From contig NC_052505.1 of the NCBI RefSeq assembly GCF_014356525.2, forward strand, positions 17,492,135 to 17,556,134: a stretch of DNA of 64,000 nucleotides, in the 5' to 3' direction. A model generated the notes under the pieces. That model saw only the letters and a list, made by a program, of their open reading frames with translations. It was not told the origin of the DNA and did not search any database. The position numbers and the translations under genes were made by a program. Positions 49,239-61,219 of this stretch are shown in pieces. Source of the DNA: Nilaparvata lugens. Its lineage: Eukaryota; Arthropoda; Insecta; Hemiptera; Delphacidae. The stretch's first letter is position 1. Each line of letters opens with the position of its first letter.

Positions 49239-49310
49239 GTCAGTTTGGTGTCAAGGTAAGCATTCCTGACCGGAAATTAGGAGGTGCTGTGTTCGATTCC
49301 CGGGCTGACA
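49239..49310 (+). repeat. tRNA-like 72-mer (SINE head candidate)
   Basis: TGTCAGT at the start pairs with GGCTGACA at the end like an acceptor stem. GTTCGATTCC (49291-49300) matches the Pol III B box of tRNA genes, and the spacing fits a tRNA-derived head of 72 nt. The D arm and T stem pair poorly and no clean A box is visible, so it is not a functional tRNA gene. It is enclosed by GAGCGCTGCTAT and ATAGTAGCGCTC (inverse). Confidence 0.5.
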
Positions 49311-49650
49311 AATAATTTTTGAATAGTAGCGCTCATCGAATTTTCCATCTAGCTGTTTACCCTGTTATCAATATTTGCAGTAGCAGAAGTCCTCGGGGTG
49401 AATTACAGCAATTAATTTGGATTTTTGTTTAATTATAAAAATTAATTATTAAGCATTTGAATAATTGCAATATCTCAGTAATTTCCATTTGTAGGTCATG
49501 AATAAAACATAAATATGATTTTCACTATTACAATATTGATTTGTCCCCTATAATTTTTGAATTGATAATGGTGGAATACTATAACATTGATGAAAATGAA
49601 GCAAACTTGAGATTACTTCAGATTATTATGAGAAATTATGTAAAAAAATC

Positions 49651-50200
49651 TGGTGTGGCACACTCACACAACTTTCCTTGCCGTTATGAAAATTGATCAA
49701 CTTACTCTAGTGTTCACGCACATCTCAAGTCTACTATTCAAAGATCTAAGTCAGCTGGTGACAGGATAATAACGCTGGAGACACACGAGGTCTTCTATCT
49801 CTTCATAGTGAATCATTTAATAGAATCAACAGTTGCCAACAGTTTGTAATTGGATAATCACATTTTCTCGAATTTCGAGCTTATTTTTGATTCTAGGTGA
49901 AAATGTTACTAGACATTAATTGTAGAGATTCTCATGCTCAATCTTTTCCACTCGAAATTTTTTGTTTAAATTGTATCTGAAGTCTTATATTTGAGAATCT
50001 AATATCAAACTTTGCATGGATGGGGCGGAGCTCTGTGAAATTTTTACAGGTATGGGACTTGTGGCAGTGGCAATGAATATTCCAGGTATAACTTTAATCA
50101 AAATCGTTGAAGCCGTTTTCGAGAAAATCGCGAAAAACCCTGTTTTTGACAAGATTTTCGGGAGAAGAGATATCGTGTAAACTGACGCACATATACTCAT

Positions 50201-50262
<62 letters not shown>

Positions 50263-50281
50263 CACCACACACACACACACA

Positions 50282-50312
<31 letters not shown>

Positions 50313-50443
50313 CAACACACACACACACACACATACCCAAAAATCAGGGGACCTTGAAACGTATAGACATTTAGAAATTGATGTACCTTAATATCTTCCG
50401 AAAGCAATACTTTCCTTACCTATGGTAATAGGGTAAGGAATGT
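49651..50443 (-). mobile_element. Family A element, copy 7, internally deleted
   Basis: The minus strand begins ACATTCCTTACCCTATTACC (50443) and ends TGCCACACCAG (49651). CA array about 50200-50333 with CC and AA slips. Sequence between the array and TCGCGATTTTC is shortened: the ATGGCGGC and GGATCCGACACG parts are missing. Confidence 0.85.
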
Positions 50444-50995
50444 AAAATTGTTCAATCAACCCAATTCAAACAAAGCTATGACTCAATTCAGACTTGATAT
50501 AAAAGATAATTGAGACTTAATTCAAACTTCATTTCTTATCATCATCATCATCAACTTCAGATTACATGATGAATCTTTGGTATCTTGGTAGTTCAAGCAC
50601 ATACATTGTGAAAATCTTAGTATGAGTGGGCAGAAATTTATTTATCTTGTTGAAAAGAGAGGAGTATAATTAATCCTATCCTCCTCCTTATTCATGAGAA
50701 AATAGAAATTTAATCACGTTGTTGGGACTCTCATGATACTCAATTCAAAGCTACTACAGTGCTAACTTATAAGATTGCAAATAATACATTTTCCTGCAAT
50801 ATGAGACTAGAGACAATAGTCTCAAGTATATTATTCAAATGAGCATACTCTCAATTTCCAAGTCATTCAGTAACATGCAATTTATTTACCCAGATTTGAA
50901 GATAGATGACTGTAGAGAATATTAATTGCTCAACAATTGTACTGCAAAATGAAATTCTTACCGAGAATTAAGTCAACGACGACTCGAATTGAAGA
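50444..50995. other. Unassigned AT-rich DNA
   Basis: No gene or repeat recognised. Confidence 0.4.
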
Positions 50996-50997
50996 TC

Positions 50998-51200
50998 TCT
51001 CTTTCTCTCTCTCCTTGTCTTTTTCACCCACGTCTTTGTAGTGTAGGCTGAGGGTGAGGAAGAGAAGGAGAGAGAGAAAGAGAGAGTGAGAGGGAGTGAG
51101 GAGTACACAGCTGACTACTGTCGTAAAGATGTGGGTGGGGAAGAGAAGGAATGAGAGAGAAAGAGTGAGTGAGGGTGAGAGAGAGGTTGTGAGGAGTATA
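50998..51200 (+). repeat. GA-rich tract with two-unit duplication
   Basis: After a CTCTCT run, two similar units follow (about 51046 and 51130). Each contains GGGAAGAGAAGGA-type DNA, AGAGAGAAAGAG and GTGAGGAGTA.ACAG. Confidence 0.6.
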
Positions 51201-51566
51201 CAGTAATTCTGACAGGAAAATTCCCCAAACCGCGAGCGGAATTATTGTTATCATCTTATCATTTGGAATCTGTTACGAACAAAACTCAGTTCTGTTTTCC
51301 CGTGAGAGAGCCTTGCTCCAGATTTATAGAAGAGATGAATAAGAAAGCAGGAATAAAACTGATGGAAAGAGAGCGGAGCGAATCGTGTGGAAGAGAGAGT
51401 GAAGATAGTGATCGGAGTAGAATTAGAGGGGAAATATGGTTGGTAGGAATTAGATTGAGGAATGCAAAATAAGAATGATGATAAGAATTAGAATAGAATG
51501 GGAAGAGAAAGAAATAAGTATGATGAAGGAAGAGAAGGGATGTTGGAAGGAATGTGGAATGAGGAG

Positions 51567-52166
51567 AAAAACAATAGATTGTAGAGGAAACAATAAATAA
51601 ATTGGATGAAAGGAATAAAGAATAAGAATAACGATTGTAATCTACGAATTTATGTTTTTGAATGAAATGATTGAGAAGGAGAAATGGAAGAAGAAGAAAA
51701 GAAGAAGAAGAAGAAGAAGAAGAAGAAGAAGAAGAAGAAGAAGAAGAAGAAAAAGAAGAAGAAAAAGAAGAAGAAGAAGAAGAAGAAGAAGAAGAAGAAA
51801 AAAAGAAGAAGAAGAAGGAGAAAAAGAAGAAGAAGAGGAATAAGAAGAGGAAGAAGGAGAAGGAGAAGAAGAAGGAGAAAAAGAAAAAGGAGAAGGAGAA
51901 GAAAAAGAAGAAGAAGAAGATATCCTTTTCCTTCTCCTTCTCTTTTTTCTTTTTCTTCTTCTTCCTCTTCTCCTTCTTCTTCTTCTTCTTCTTCTTCTTC
52001 TTCTCCTTCTCCTTCCTCTTTTTCTTCTTCCTCTTGTTTTTTTTTCTTTTTCTTCTTCTACAATCATTTCATTCAAAAACATAAATTCGTAGATTACAAA
52101 CGTTATTCTTATTCTTTTTTCCTTTCATCCAATTTCTTTATTGTTTCATCTACAATCTATTGTTTT
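51567..52166. repeat. 600-bp foldback with GAA/TTC arms
   Basis: The left arm (51567-51921) goes from AAAACAATAGATTGTAGA through ATCTACGAATTTATGTTTTT to a ~230-bp GAA-rich tract. The right arm (51922-52166) is its inverse: TTC-rich, then AAAAACATAAATTCGTAGAT and TCTACAATCTATTGTTTT. The centre is GATATC at 51919-51924. Mono- and trinucleotide ORFs (Arg, Lys, Glu, Ser or Leu runs) come from the repeat. Confidence 0.9.
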
Positions 52167-52167
52167 A

Positions 52168-52193
52168 TGACAATTTCTTAGTCTTTTTCATTA
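52168..52193 (+). mobile_element. Family E terminal fragment
   Basis: TGACAATTTCTTAGTCTTTT then TCATT is the family E right end. It abuts the right arm of the GAA foldback. Confidence 0.55.
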
Positions 52194-52263
52194 GTCGTTT
52201 GTATCGTAAAGAATGCGTAGAACATAGAGTAGCTGTAGAAGAAGAAGTGCTTGTCTAGAAGGT

Positions 52264-52332
52264 ATATAGAAGAAGAAGAAGAAGAAGAAGAAGAAGAAGA
52301 AGAAGAAGAAGAAGAAGAAGAAGAAGAAGAAG
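52264..52332 (+). repeat. (GAA)n microsatellite
   Basis: About 23 GAA repeats with no interruption, followed by purine-rich DNA. Confidence 0.95.
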
Positions 52333-52619
52333 GAATAAAAGTGAGAAAAAAGAAGAAGAGAAAGTAGAAAGGAAGAGAAGTGGTGAAAGAGATTGAAATA
52401 AGAATGAATATGGCAAAGAAAAAGGATAATAGACTTGAATAATAGATCGTGGTTATCGGAAGCTACTGTGATAATACATTCAAGAGAATGCTGATCAAGA
52501 ATGAATAAGATGAATGATAAAAAGTGGATAGAATTGAATGAATGAATAAGGAAAAGTAGTCGACAAAATGGATGAAAATGAGAGAATTGGCTTGAGAAGA
52601 GACTCGGAGTCTTATAAGT

Positions 52620-52800
52620 AGCTTGAGTAGTTTATCAGAGAGAGAGAGAGTGTTAGAGAGATTTAAGAAGAGTACAGATAGAGAGAGAGAGAGAGACATA
52701 GAGAATTTCAGAAGGATTCACAGAGAAATTTAAGAAGAATACAGAGAGAGAGAGCGAGTGGTGGAGAGAGAAAGAGAGAGTGTGAGAGACAGTTGTTGCC
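52620..52800 (+). repeat. GA-rich tract, AGAGAG runs
   Basis: Three short runs of (AG)n separated by ATTTAAGAAGA.TACAGA repeats (about 52660 and 52727). Confidence 0.7.
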
Positions 52801-52988
52801 AGAGTAAAATACTCAACCAGCTCAGACGAATGTCAATTTAGTACAAAAGACTCGTAAAGCATAACTGCCTTAAAGTGGGGTTCTTAGCTGAACTGAGCTA
52901 AGCCTCAAACTGACAGCATCCCTCCCTAACCAAACATCAGAGCTTCCAATTTGAGTAATGCTGACAATCTTCAGTGGATCACTCTTCG

Positions 52989-53079
52989 GTGAGATTCACT
53001 AGAAACTGTCAGAATTGTATGAATGGGAAACGTTGTTTGTTGTTTATGAGGAATTCTGACAGTATGTAGTGGAACTCAC
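52989..53079. repeat. Family D palindromic element, best copy
   Basis: GTGAGATTCACTAGAAACTG then TCAGAATT at the left, AATTCTGACAGTATGTAGTG then GAACTCAC at the right, with GTATGAATGGGAAACG inside. A diverged half copy precedes it (52940-52985: GAGTAATGCTGACAATCTTC). Confidence 0.8.
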
Positions 53080-53152
53080 AATTTATTCTGGTGCTCTGTT
53101 CTGGAGATTGATGTCCGATTGACGATGTCTGGTGAGACAACACAAATTCAAG

Positions 53153-55631
53153 CAACAACACAACAACACAACAACACAACAACACAAACACAACAACACC
53201 ACACAACACAACACATCACACACACAACACACACACAACACAACACAAAAACACAACAAACACACACAACACACCAACACACACACACAAAACAAAACAA
53301 CACAAAACACAAAACAACAACACAACACAAACACAACACACAACACACAACAAAACAAAACAACACACACACACAATCACACAACAACAACAAACAACAC
53401 AACACAACAACACACACACACACAACACACAAACAACAACACAACAAACAACACAACACACACAACAACACAAAAACACACAACAACACAACACAACACA
53501 CACAAAACACACACAACAACACCACACACAACACACACAACAACATCACACACACAACACAACACATCACACACAACACACACAACAACAACAACACACA
53601 ACACACACAACAACACAAAAAACACACACACACAACACAACAACAAACACACACAATCACAACACACACACACACACAACACAACAACAAACACACACAC
53701 AACACACAACAAAACAACAACACAACACACAACAAACAACACACCAACACAACAACAACAACAAACAACACAACAACACAAACAACAACACACACACAAA
53801 ACACAACAACACACAACAACACAACACAACAACACACAACAACACAACAACAACAACACAAACACAACACAACAAAACACACACAACAACACACACACAC
53901 ACACAACACAACAACACAACAACACAAAACACAACAAACACACAAATCACACACACAACACAACAACAAACAAACACACACAACACACACAACACACAAC
54001 AAACAACAACACACACACACCACAACACACACACAACAACACAAAAAAACAACACACAACAACACAACACACACATCACACACAACACACAATCACACAC
54101 ACACAACAACAACAACAACACAACAAAAACACACACACACAAACACAAAACACACAACAACACCACACACACACACAACAACACCACACACACACACACA
54201 CAACACAACAACACACAACACAACAACAACAACAAACAACACAAAACAACAACACAACACACAACAACAACAACACACCACACAAACAACAACACACACC
54301 ACACACACAAACAACAAACAACAACAAAACACAACACAAAACACAAAAACACACACAACACACACAATCACACAACAACACAACAACAACAACACAAACA
54401 ACACACACACAACACACACAACAAACACAACAACACAAACAACACAACAACAACAACACAACACACACACAACACACACACACACACAACACAACACAAA
54501 CACAACACAACAAACACACAACAACACACAACACACACACAACACAAAAACACACACACACAACAACAACAACAACAACACAACACACACAACAATCAAC
54601 ACACAACACAAAACACACAACACACACAAAACAACAACACAAACAACACACACACACACAACACACAAACACAAAACAACACAACAACAAACAACACACA
54701 ACAACAACAACAACACAACACAACAACCACAACACAACACACACATCAACACAACAACACACAACACAACACACACAACAACAAAACAACAAACACACAA
54801 CAAACAACACAAACAACAACAACACAACAAAAAAACACACACACAACACAAATCACACACACAACAACAACACACACACACACACACACAAATCACACAC
54901 ACAACACACACAACACAACAAACAACACAACACAACACAACAACACAACAACACACAACACACACACCACAACAACAACACAACACACAACACAAACAAC
55001 ACCACACAACAACACACACACACAACAACAACAACACAACAACACAAACAACAACAACACAAACAACAAAACACAAACAACAACAACACAAACAAACAAC
55101 AACACACACACACACCACACACACAACACACAAACACACAACACACAACACACAAAAACACAACACACACACACAACAACACACCACAACAAACAACAAA
55201 CACACATCAACACAACAACACAACACAAAACACAACACAACACACACACATCAACACAACAACACCACACAACACAACACATCACACAACACAACATCAC
55301 ACAACAACACACAAACAACAAAACACACACACACACCACAACAACACAACAACACAACAACACAACAACACAACAACACAACAACACAACAACACAACAA
55401 CACAACAACACAACAACACAACAACACAACAACACAACAACACAACAACACAACAACACAACAACACAACAACACAACACACACACACAACAACACAAAA
55501 ACACAACAACACAACAACACAACAAGACAACAACACAACAACACAACAACACAACAACACAACAACACAACAACACAACAACACAACAACACAACAACAC
55601 AACAACACAACAACACAACAACACAACAACC
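53153..55631 (+). repeat. 2.5-kb tract of almost only A and C
   Basis: Built from AAC, AC and AAAC words (AACAACAC, ACACAACAC). There are occasional T's in ATCAC words and I noticed a single G (55526). The last 290 bp (55338-55630) are regular AACAACAC 8-mers broken by ACACACACAC at 55475. All plus-strand frames lack stops, giving false ORFs up to 894 codons of Thr/His/Asn/Gln. The minus strand gives Cys/Val/Leu frames. Confidence 0.95.
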
Positions 55632-55898
55632 GTTGTGGAACTCAACATCACAGAATCATCATTAATCTTGGAGTACACAGTACCAGAATCATTGTCACTA
55701 GTGGTTTTGTATTTACACCACACAAACCTCCGGTATTTCTGACAACTCCTATAAGATTATGTTGTGGGAAACATTATATAATTAATCAAAGTTCATGTTT
55801 AACTCTAGCAATCTAATTGTGTTTTTGTTTTAGAAATTGAATGATATTATGGCAAGAAGAATTTGATTTTATGATTATAGAAAAATTATCGCTTTCCT

Positions 55899-56096
55899 AA
55901 AGGTGCATACAGACTTTCGCTCTGCTTTACAATCGAACGTCACTCGAGCAGATCGATTGATGATCTACCGGGGAGCAAGAGTGGAATGCGAGAAGAGCTA
56001 ACATCTCCCGTAACGTTCATGATCGGAGCGATCCTGGAGCGAGTGCGGAGCATGCGCGGAGCTTGTTGGAGGCGCGTATATCTGTACGCACCTTAA
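55899..56096. mobile_element. MITE-like element with inverted ends
   Basis: AAAGGTGCATACAGACTTTC at the left and ATATCTGTACGCACCTTAA at the right are inverse, with GAGCGATCCTGGAGCG-type GC-rich interior. About 0.2 kb. Confidence 0.6.
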
Positions 56097-56251
56097 GAGA
56101 AACATACGGGGAAAGAGACATGAAAGAAGAAGGAGTTAATGAATGAAGAGCCAGATGAGGAGAAGTGAGAGACGTTAACATAGAAACGAAGTTAGAATAA
56201 AGAATAAGATGGAGAAAAACTCATGTGAAATTACGTGGAATTGAGAAATGT

Positions 56252-56340
56252 TACACACACCCACCCACACAAAACACACACACACACCACACAAACACAC
56301 ACACACACACCACACACACCACACACACAACACACACACA

Positions 56341-56429
<89 letters not shown>

Positions 56430-56445
56430 CACACACACACACACA

Positions 56446-56495
<50 letters not shown>

Positions 56496-56604
56496 CACAC
56501 AAACACACACACACACACACCACACACACACACACCACACACACACACACACACACCACACACACACACACCACACACACAACACACACACACACACACA
56601 CACA
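56252..56604 (+). repeat. CA microsatellite, ~350 bp, irregular
   Basis: CA repeats with CCAC, CAAC and AAACAC slips. The sequence around it is not family A, so this array is independent. All ORFs across it are low complexity. Confidence 0.95.
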
Positions 56605-56780
56605 TCGATTCCTGAAGAGTGCAGAAACACATCTCATGTGTGTGCCTATAATATTATTGTCCGAGAGGTATTACTTTTCACACGGCTCTCTCTCGAAGGT
56701 AGAGAGACCTGATACTCTTTCCTTCACTAATCACTCCCACTACCTAACAGCATTCTCCCTACTTCTGTGTCAGCATCCAA

Positions 56781-57306
56781 TTAAGGCTGTGCAAAGGCTA
56801 AAAATAAACTTTCTACTAGTGATATTTTTCAAAGTTTTTCGATTTGTATTTTCTCATGAAAACGTTTTTTATCCGGTCACTACTTTTTGAGATATGAGCG
56901 CCTAAAGTTTAAATTTTTGAGACAGGACATTTCAAATTCGATAAGAGATAAATCCATGGAATCTAGAGTATAAATTCTTCATGGTATTGTCGATTGAATA
57001 AAACTAACATTTCCTGGAAATATCAACTTTCTCAAGAATTTATATTTCAGGAAATGTATGTTCTATTCAATCAACGACACCATGAAGAATTCGTCACCCA
57101 AATCTCATGGATTTATCTCTTACCGAATTTGAAATGTTCTGTCCCAAAAATTTGAACTTTAGGAGCTCATATCTCAAAAATTAATGATCGGAAAAAATGT
57201 TTTCTTGAGAAAACTTTTCAATTTTGATAGCTTGATGAAAACAAATCGAAAACTTTGAAAAATATCACCAGTAGAAAATTTATTTTTAGCCTTTTCACAG
57301 CCTTAA
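56781..57306. mobile_element. Foldback element with TTAA flanks (piggyBac-like target)
   Basis: TTAAGGCTGTGCAAAGGCTA at the left and TAGCCTTTTCACAGCCTTAA at the right. The arms are ~250 bp and mostly complementary: AAAAATAAACTTTCTACTAG / TAGAAAATTTATTTTTAG, and ATTTCAAATTCG / CGAATTTGAAAT. TTAA at both ends is the duplication made by piggyBac-type transposases. No coding part. Confidence 0.75.
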
Positions 57307-57910
57307 TCGCAGCATGCTTACTCCTCTCCACTACTCTGTCCATGCTACAAACTGTGCAACGAGAAACTAATTCCCCCTCTTTATGTTCGAAGTAATATCT
57401 CTCAGACTTAAGGTACACACTCATTGATCTCTGATGTGTACAGAAAGACTCCATGTGTTTCCCAGTCATGTTCAATCTGATAAAATTCATTAGGCAAAAA
57501 ATCTGACGTCCAGGAATTGATGTGAATGTAACTGGCTTGAGAAGACTTGGAAGATACCTGATAGCATTATACTTTATTTATTAAAACATGGAAGCGGGAG
57601 TATAAAAATTATACGATAGCCAAGAGGTGGAAGAGGTTATAGACAGAATGAGACTGGAAAAAGTGGTAGATGACAATTTATTGAATATATGGAACAGAAA
57701 CAGGTTAGAGATTATGAGGATTGAGATGCAAATGAAGGGAGAGCGAAGAAGAAAAGGAGGTGTTTCATGCAATGGTGATAAGAAAATAATTTATTGGGAA
57801 AGAATGAGAAAGAAGTGGTGAGAGACATAAGATTGAGAAACAACAAGAAGACTAGGATGTGAGAGGAATAAAACGTCTTGAAGAATGTGGAAGGGGAGGA
57901 AATAGAATGG

Positions 57911-58203
57911 TATAAAGAAGAATACAGACGATGAAGATAGGATAAGAGTATGTAAAAGATGGAGATTCAATAAGGAGAGGTTGGAGAAGTAATGAGAGAA
58001 TATGGAAATAGCTTAAGATAACATTGAGCATATTATACAATATTATACAACAGAAATAGAATGTGTATAAAGAAGAATACAGACGATGAAGATAGGATAA
58101 GAGTATGTAAAAGAAGGAGAATTAATGAGGAGAGGTTAGAGAAGGAATGAGAGAATAAGGAAGTAGCATAAGATAACATTGAGCATATTATACAATATAT
58201 AAC
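57911..58203 (+). repeat. Two-unit tandem duplication, 155-bp period
   Basis: TATAAAGAAGAATACAGACG starts each unit (57911, 58066). Each ends CATTGAGCATATTATACAAT. The second unit differs by small changes. Confidence 0.85.
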
Positions 58204-58637
58204 ATTTTGATCTAGTGTCATTGACTACGACATATAAGTGTGCATAATGATTCATTTGAAATTGTGCTAATTGTGTATTTCTCTCATGCTTGAAGAAGTA
58301 TCGAATTTTAGAAATTGTTGTGTTTGATGTTATCGTACCTTCCCATAATGAAAACACAAATAACACAGTTTTCATTCAACTACGGAAGTTTTTCCTCCAG
58401 TAACGAGGATCTGACAAATTTGAAACGTATACATTTAGAAGACAAAATAGCTGATGATGTGTGAGCACACACGAAAGCATGCTCCTGTAGAATATTCATT
58501 TTCATTCAATTTTTGACAACATTTTAAGTCTATTCAATTGAGACAAAATTGCTTTATGAATAGATGTTGGTACCTATACAATGATAGAACTGTATCTGAA
58601 TTTAAAAAACTGCAACTATGCACAAGTTGAATATATC

Positions 58638-58766
58638 CCAAGTTCATTCAGAGAAAAACTGTGTACAAAGTTGCATGTAGCCAAAGTGCATTCAGAGAAA
58701 AACTGTGTACAAAATTGCTGCATCCAAAGTGCATACAGAAGAAAAACTGTACACAAAATTGCATCC
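58638..58766 (+). repeat. Three-unit tandem repeat, 43-bp period
   Basis: Units start at about 58638, 58681 and 58724. Shared core CATTCAGAGAAAAACTGTGT then ACAAA.TTGCAT. Short ORFs on both strands run through it. Confidence 0.85.
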
Positions 58767-59072
58767 GCATTCGGGATATGCATTCAGAGGCAACAAACAA
58801 GCATAAACAGGCACTAATGTGACACAGCAACCAATAACTGTCCCCATTCAGAAAAGCAGCAAAACGCAGCTTGTGCACCAATAAGAGAGCAAAAGCTGTT
58901 CAGCTATTCAAAGAATCCTTGGTTCAAGGGGCCAAGTCACAGGGGGCAGATTCACATTGATTTGTCACAATTGTTTGAATGGGGGAAATACAGTGTTCGA
59001 TTCAGAGATGTGCTGCAAGTTTGGAATTCATTTCAAAGGAAAACTCTTCCCTGGTCCGGCAAGATTTGCTAC

Positions 59073-59164
59073 GATGAGACTCACTGTAGTCTGGCAGTAT
59101 TGTATGAATAGGGGGAAATTCATGTTATTTATGAGGTTTACTGACAGTATGTAGTGAATCGAAC
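59073..59164. repeat. Family D palindromic element
   Basis: GATGAGACTCACTGTAGTCT then GGCAGTATT at the left, TACTGACAGTATGTAGTGAA then TC at the right. A half copy lies just before (58950-58990: CAGATTCACATTGATTTGTC). Confidence 0.7.
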
Positions 59165-59244
59165 TATATACAACTGGTTTAGCAAAGCAAACGAGAGGAA
59201 ATTTATACACCAGACAGGGCTTTAATGGGGAACTGTGACACAGA

Positions 59245-59570
59245 TCGTCACTCTCTCACTCTCTATGTATCTGTCTCTTCCTCTTTCTGTGCCCTCCTCC
59301 TCCATCCTTTTTTTCCGTAAATTCTCTCGCTCCCACTCTTTCTTATTCACTCTCTCTCTTACTATTTCTCAGCCTCTTCCTCTTTCTGTGCCCTCATCTC
59401 ACATTCTTTTTTTCGCCAATTCTCTCCCTCTCTCAAACACTTTCTCTCTCTCTCTCTCTCTCTCTCTTGCTCTCTCTCTCTATGTCTCTTCGTCATTCTG
59501 TTCTCTCCTTCTTCATTCTTCTGTTTTCCGCAGATTGTCTCTCTCTCTCTCTCTCTTCCAACCACGCTTC
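59245..59570 (+). repeat. CT-rich tract with ~110-bp duplication
   Basis: CTTCCTCTTTCTGTGCCCTC occurs at 59277 and 59373, each followed by ATCCTTTTTTTCCG- or ATTCTTTTTTTCGCC-type DNA. (CT)n runs lie at 59445 and 59540. A 134-codon Ser/Leu-rich ORF is a by-product. Confidence 0.75.
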
Positions 59571-59649
59571 AAGACAGGAAATGGTGTGATGCTAGGAAAT
59601 CAATCGAAACTGCTTCGTTTTCACATCAAAGCTTTGTGACGAGTTTGGA

Positions 59650-60271
59650 GGTGGGTGGAAATACAGACTTCTGGAGAGAAAGATGAGGAGGAAGAGAGAG
59701 AGGATGAAGAGGAGGCGGAAGAGGAAGAGGATGAGGAGGAGAAAGAGAAAGAGGAAGAATAGAACAGCTGCCTTTATTTTCACCTAAAGGGAGAAGGAAG
59801 ACGATGAGAAGGACGAAGAAGAGGATGAGGAGGAAGAAGTAGATGATGATAAGGAGGGAAATCAGGAGGAGTAGGAAAAGGAGGATCTGGAGTAGGAGGT
59901 GATGTACGGTGTGGAGGAAAAGGAGGAGGAGAGCAATTGTGAAACCAAGAAAAAAAAGAAGGAAAAGGAGAAGAGGAGGAAGAAGCAGAAGAAGAAGGAG
60001 AAGAAGATAGATGGAGAAGAATAAGAAGAAGGAGCAGAAGAAGGAGGAGAAGGAGGAGGAGAAGACTGAAGAAGAAGACAGAAGACAGAAGACAGAATGA
60101 AGAAGAAGAAGAAGGAGGATAAGACTGAAGAAGAAGACAGAAGACAGAAGACAGAATGAAGAAGAAGAAGAAGGAGGAGAAGACTGAAGAAGAAGAAGAC
60201 AGAAGACAGAAGACTGAAGACAGAAAGAGGAGAAGATAGAGAAGAAGAAGAAAAAGAAGAAGAAGAAGAAG

Positions 60272-60302
<31 letters not shown>

Positions 60303-60770
60303 GAGAAGTAGGAGCAGGAAGATGAAGTTCAGAAGTATGAAGTGGAGAAAAGAGGAGGATTATGATAATGGAAAAGGATAAACGGTTGAAATGAGAACAA
60401 AGATGTAAAATAATGATTCAGGAAAAAAGAGAGAAACAAAAGGAACTGTATAAATAACAAGAGATATGCTACAAATAATATAAACAATAAAACAAGACGT
60501 CCATCAACAAGGAGCAAGTAGGAACGGATACGAGAATAAAGAATTAGAAGAACAAACAAGAAGAGAGATGAAAGAAAAGCGTAAATGAAGAAGTATTGGG
60601 AGGACAAGTACGAACAAGAAGATGAAGAGATGTAGGAGGAGGAGGAGGAGTCCGAGAAAGAGTTTGAAGAAATGGAGAAGGAGGAGGATGACGTGGAGAA
60701 GGACGAGAAAAAGGAGGAGGAGAAAGATGGAGGGAGAGAAAGAACGAGATGAGAAGAGTATTGGACCAAC
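59650..60770 (+). repeat. Purine-rich tract, GGA/GAA, with 59-bp triplication
   Basis: GA-only DNA over most of 59680-60320. AGACTGAAGAAGAAGACAGA starts units at 60063, 60122 and 60181 (period 59). A pure GAA run covers 60254-60300. Purine-rich DNA goes on to about 60750. ORFs on the minus strand are Ser/Leu-rich artefacts. Confidence 0.85.
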
Positions 60771-61219
60771 GGACACTCTGCCTCCCTTCTGAACTCAGAA
60801 CCCCTCTAAACCTTTGGACCTTTGATAAACATATCTTTCTCTCTCTGACTCTCTCACACTCACTCCCTCTTTCTCACTCTCTTTCTCTCAGTCTCTCTAT
60901 TCATTTATAAAATCTGGAAAAGCGAATGATTGAGCCGCCATCTCCGCCCGTTAATCAGTCACGCTACTTGACCCCAATTTCAATTTTGGCCACAGCGGTG
61001 TCAAAATTTGTTTCAAACGAACTGATGGTGAATCTCGTCCGATTAGCATTCACTCAAAACTGGCAACACTCCCTGTAAACAACATCAATGCGCCTCCCAT
61101 CTTGATTACTATATTCAGATCAACTATAAACTCCAAGTGGATCTCATAGAGTTATGAATAGCATCAATCCCACCCATTCAAATCAAATTCAAATAAAATC
61201 AATTCATTTTTCTATTTTT

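Larger units (their letters stand above)
48481..49480. repeat. Composite palindrome with a tRNA-like core
   Basis: The left arm (48505-48590: TGCTGTAATTCACCCCGAAG ... GAGCTAGATGGAAA) is inverse to 49344-49410 (TTTTCCATCTAGCTG ... GGGGTGAATTACAGCA). A third, direct copy of the right arm lies at 49055-49165. Between them sit an inverted-repeat element (48696-49046) and the tRNA-like segment. This looks like a SINE-type repeat that duplicated and was then invaded. Confidence 0.6.

Noticed and set aside
49239..49310. Functional tRNA gene
   Set aside because: The B box and acceptor-like ends are present, but D and T stems pair poorly and there is no proper anticodon arm. Treated as tRNA-like repeat.
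51642..52181. Arg-, Lys-, Glu- and Ser-rich ORFs
   Set aside because: Products of the GAA/TTC foldback in six frames.
53119..55816. Open frames of 848 and 894 codons (Thr/His/Asn/Gln) and many minus-strand frames
   Set aside because: They cover an A/C-only simple repeat with no stop codons possible in most words. All frames are open, the composition is not protein-like, and there is no gene context.
59235..59639. 134-codon Ser/Leu ORF with a signal-peptide look
   Set aside because: Encoded by a duplicated CT-rich tract; low complexity.
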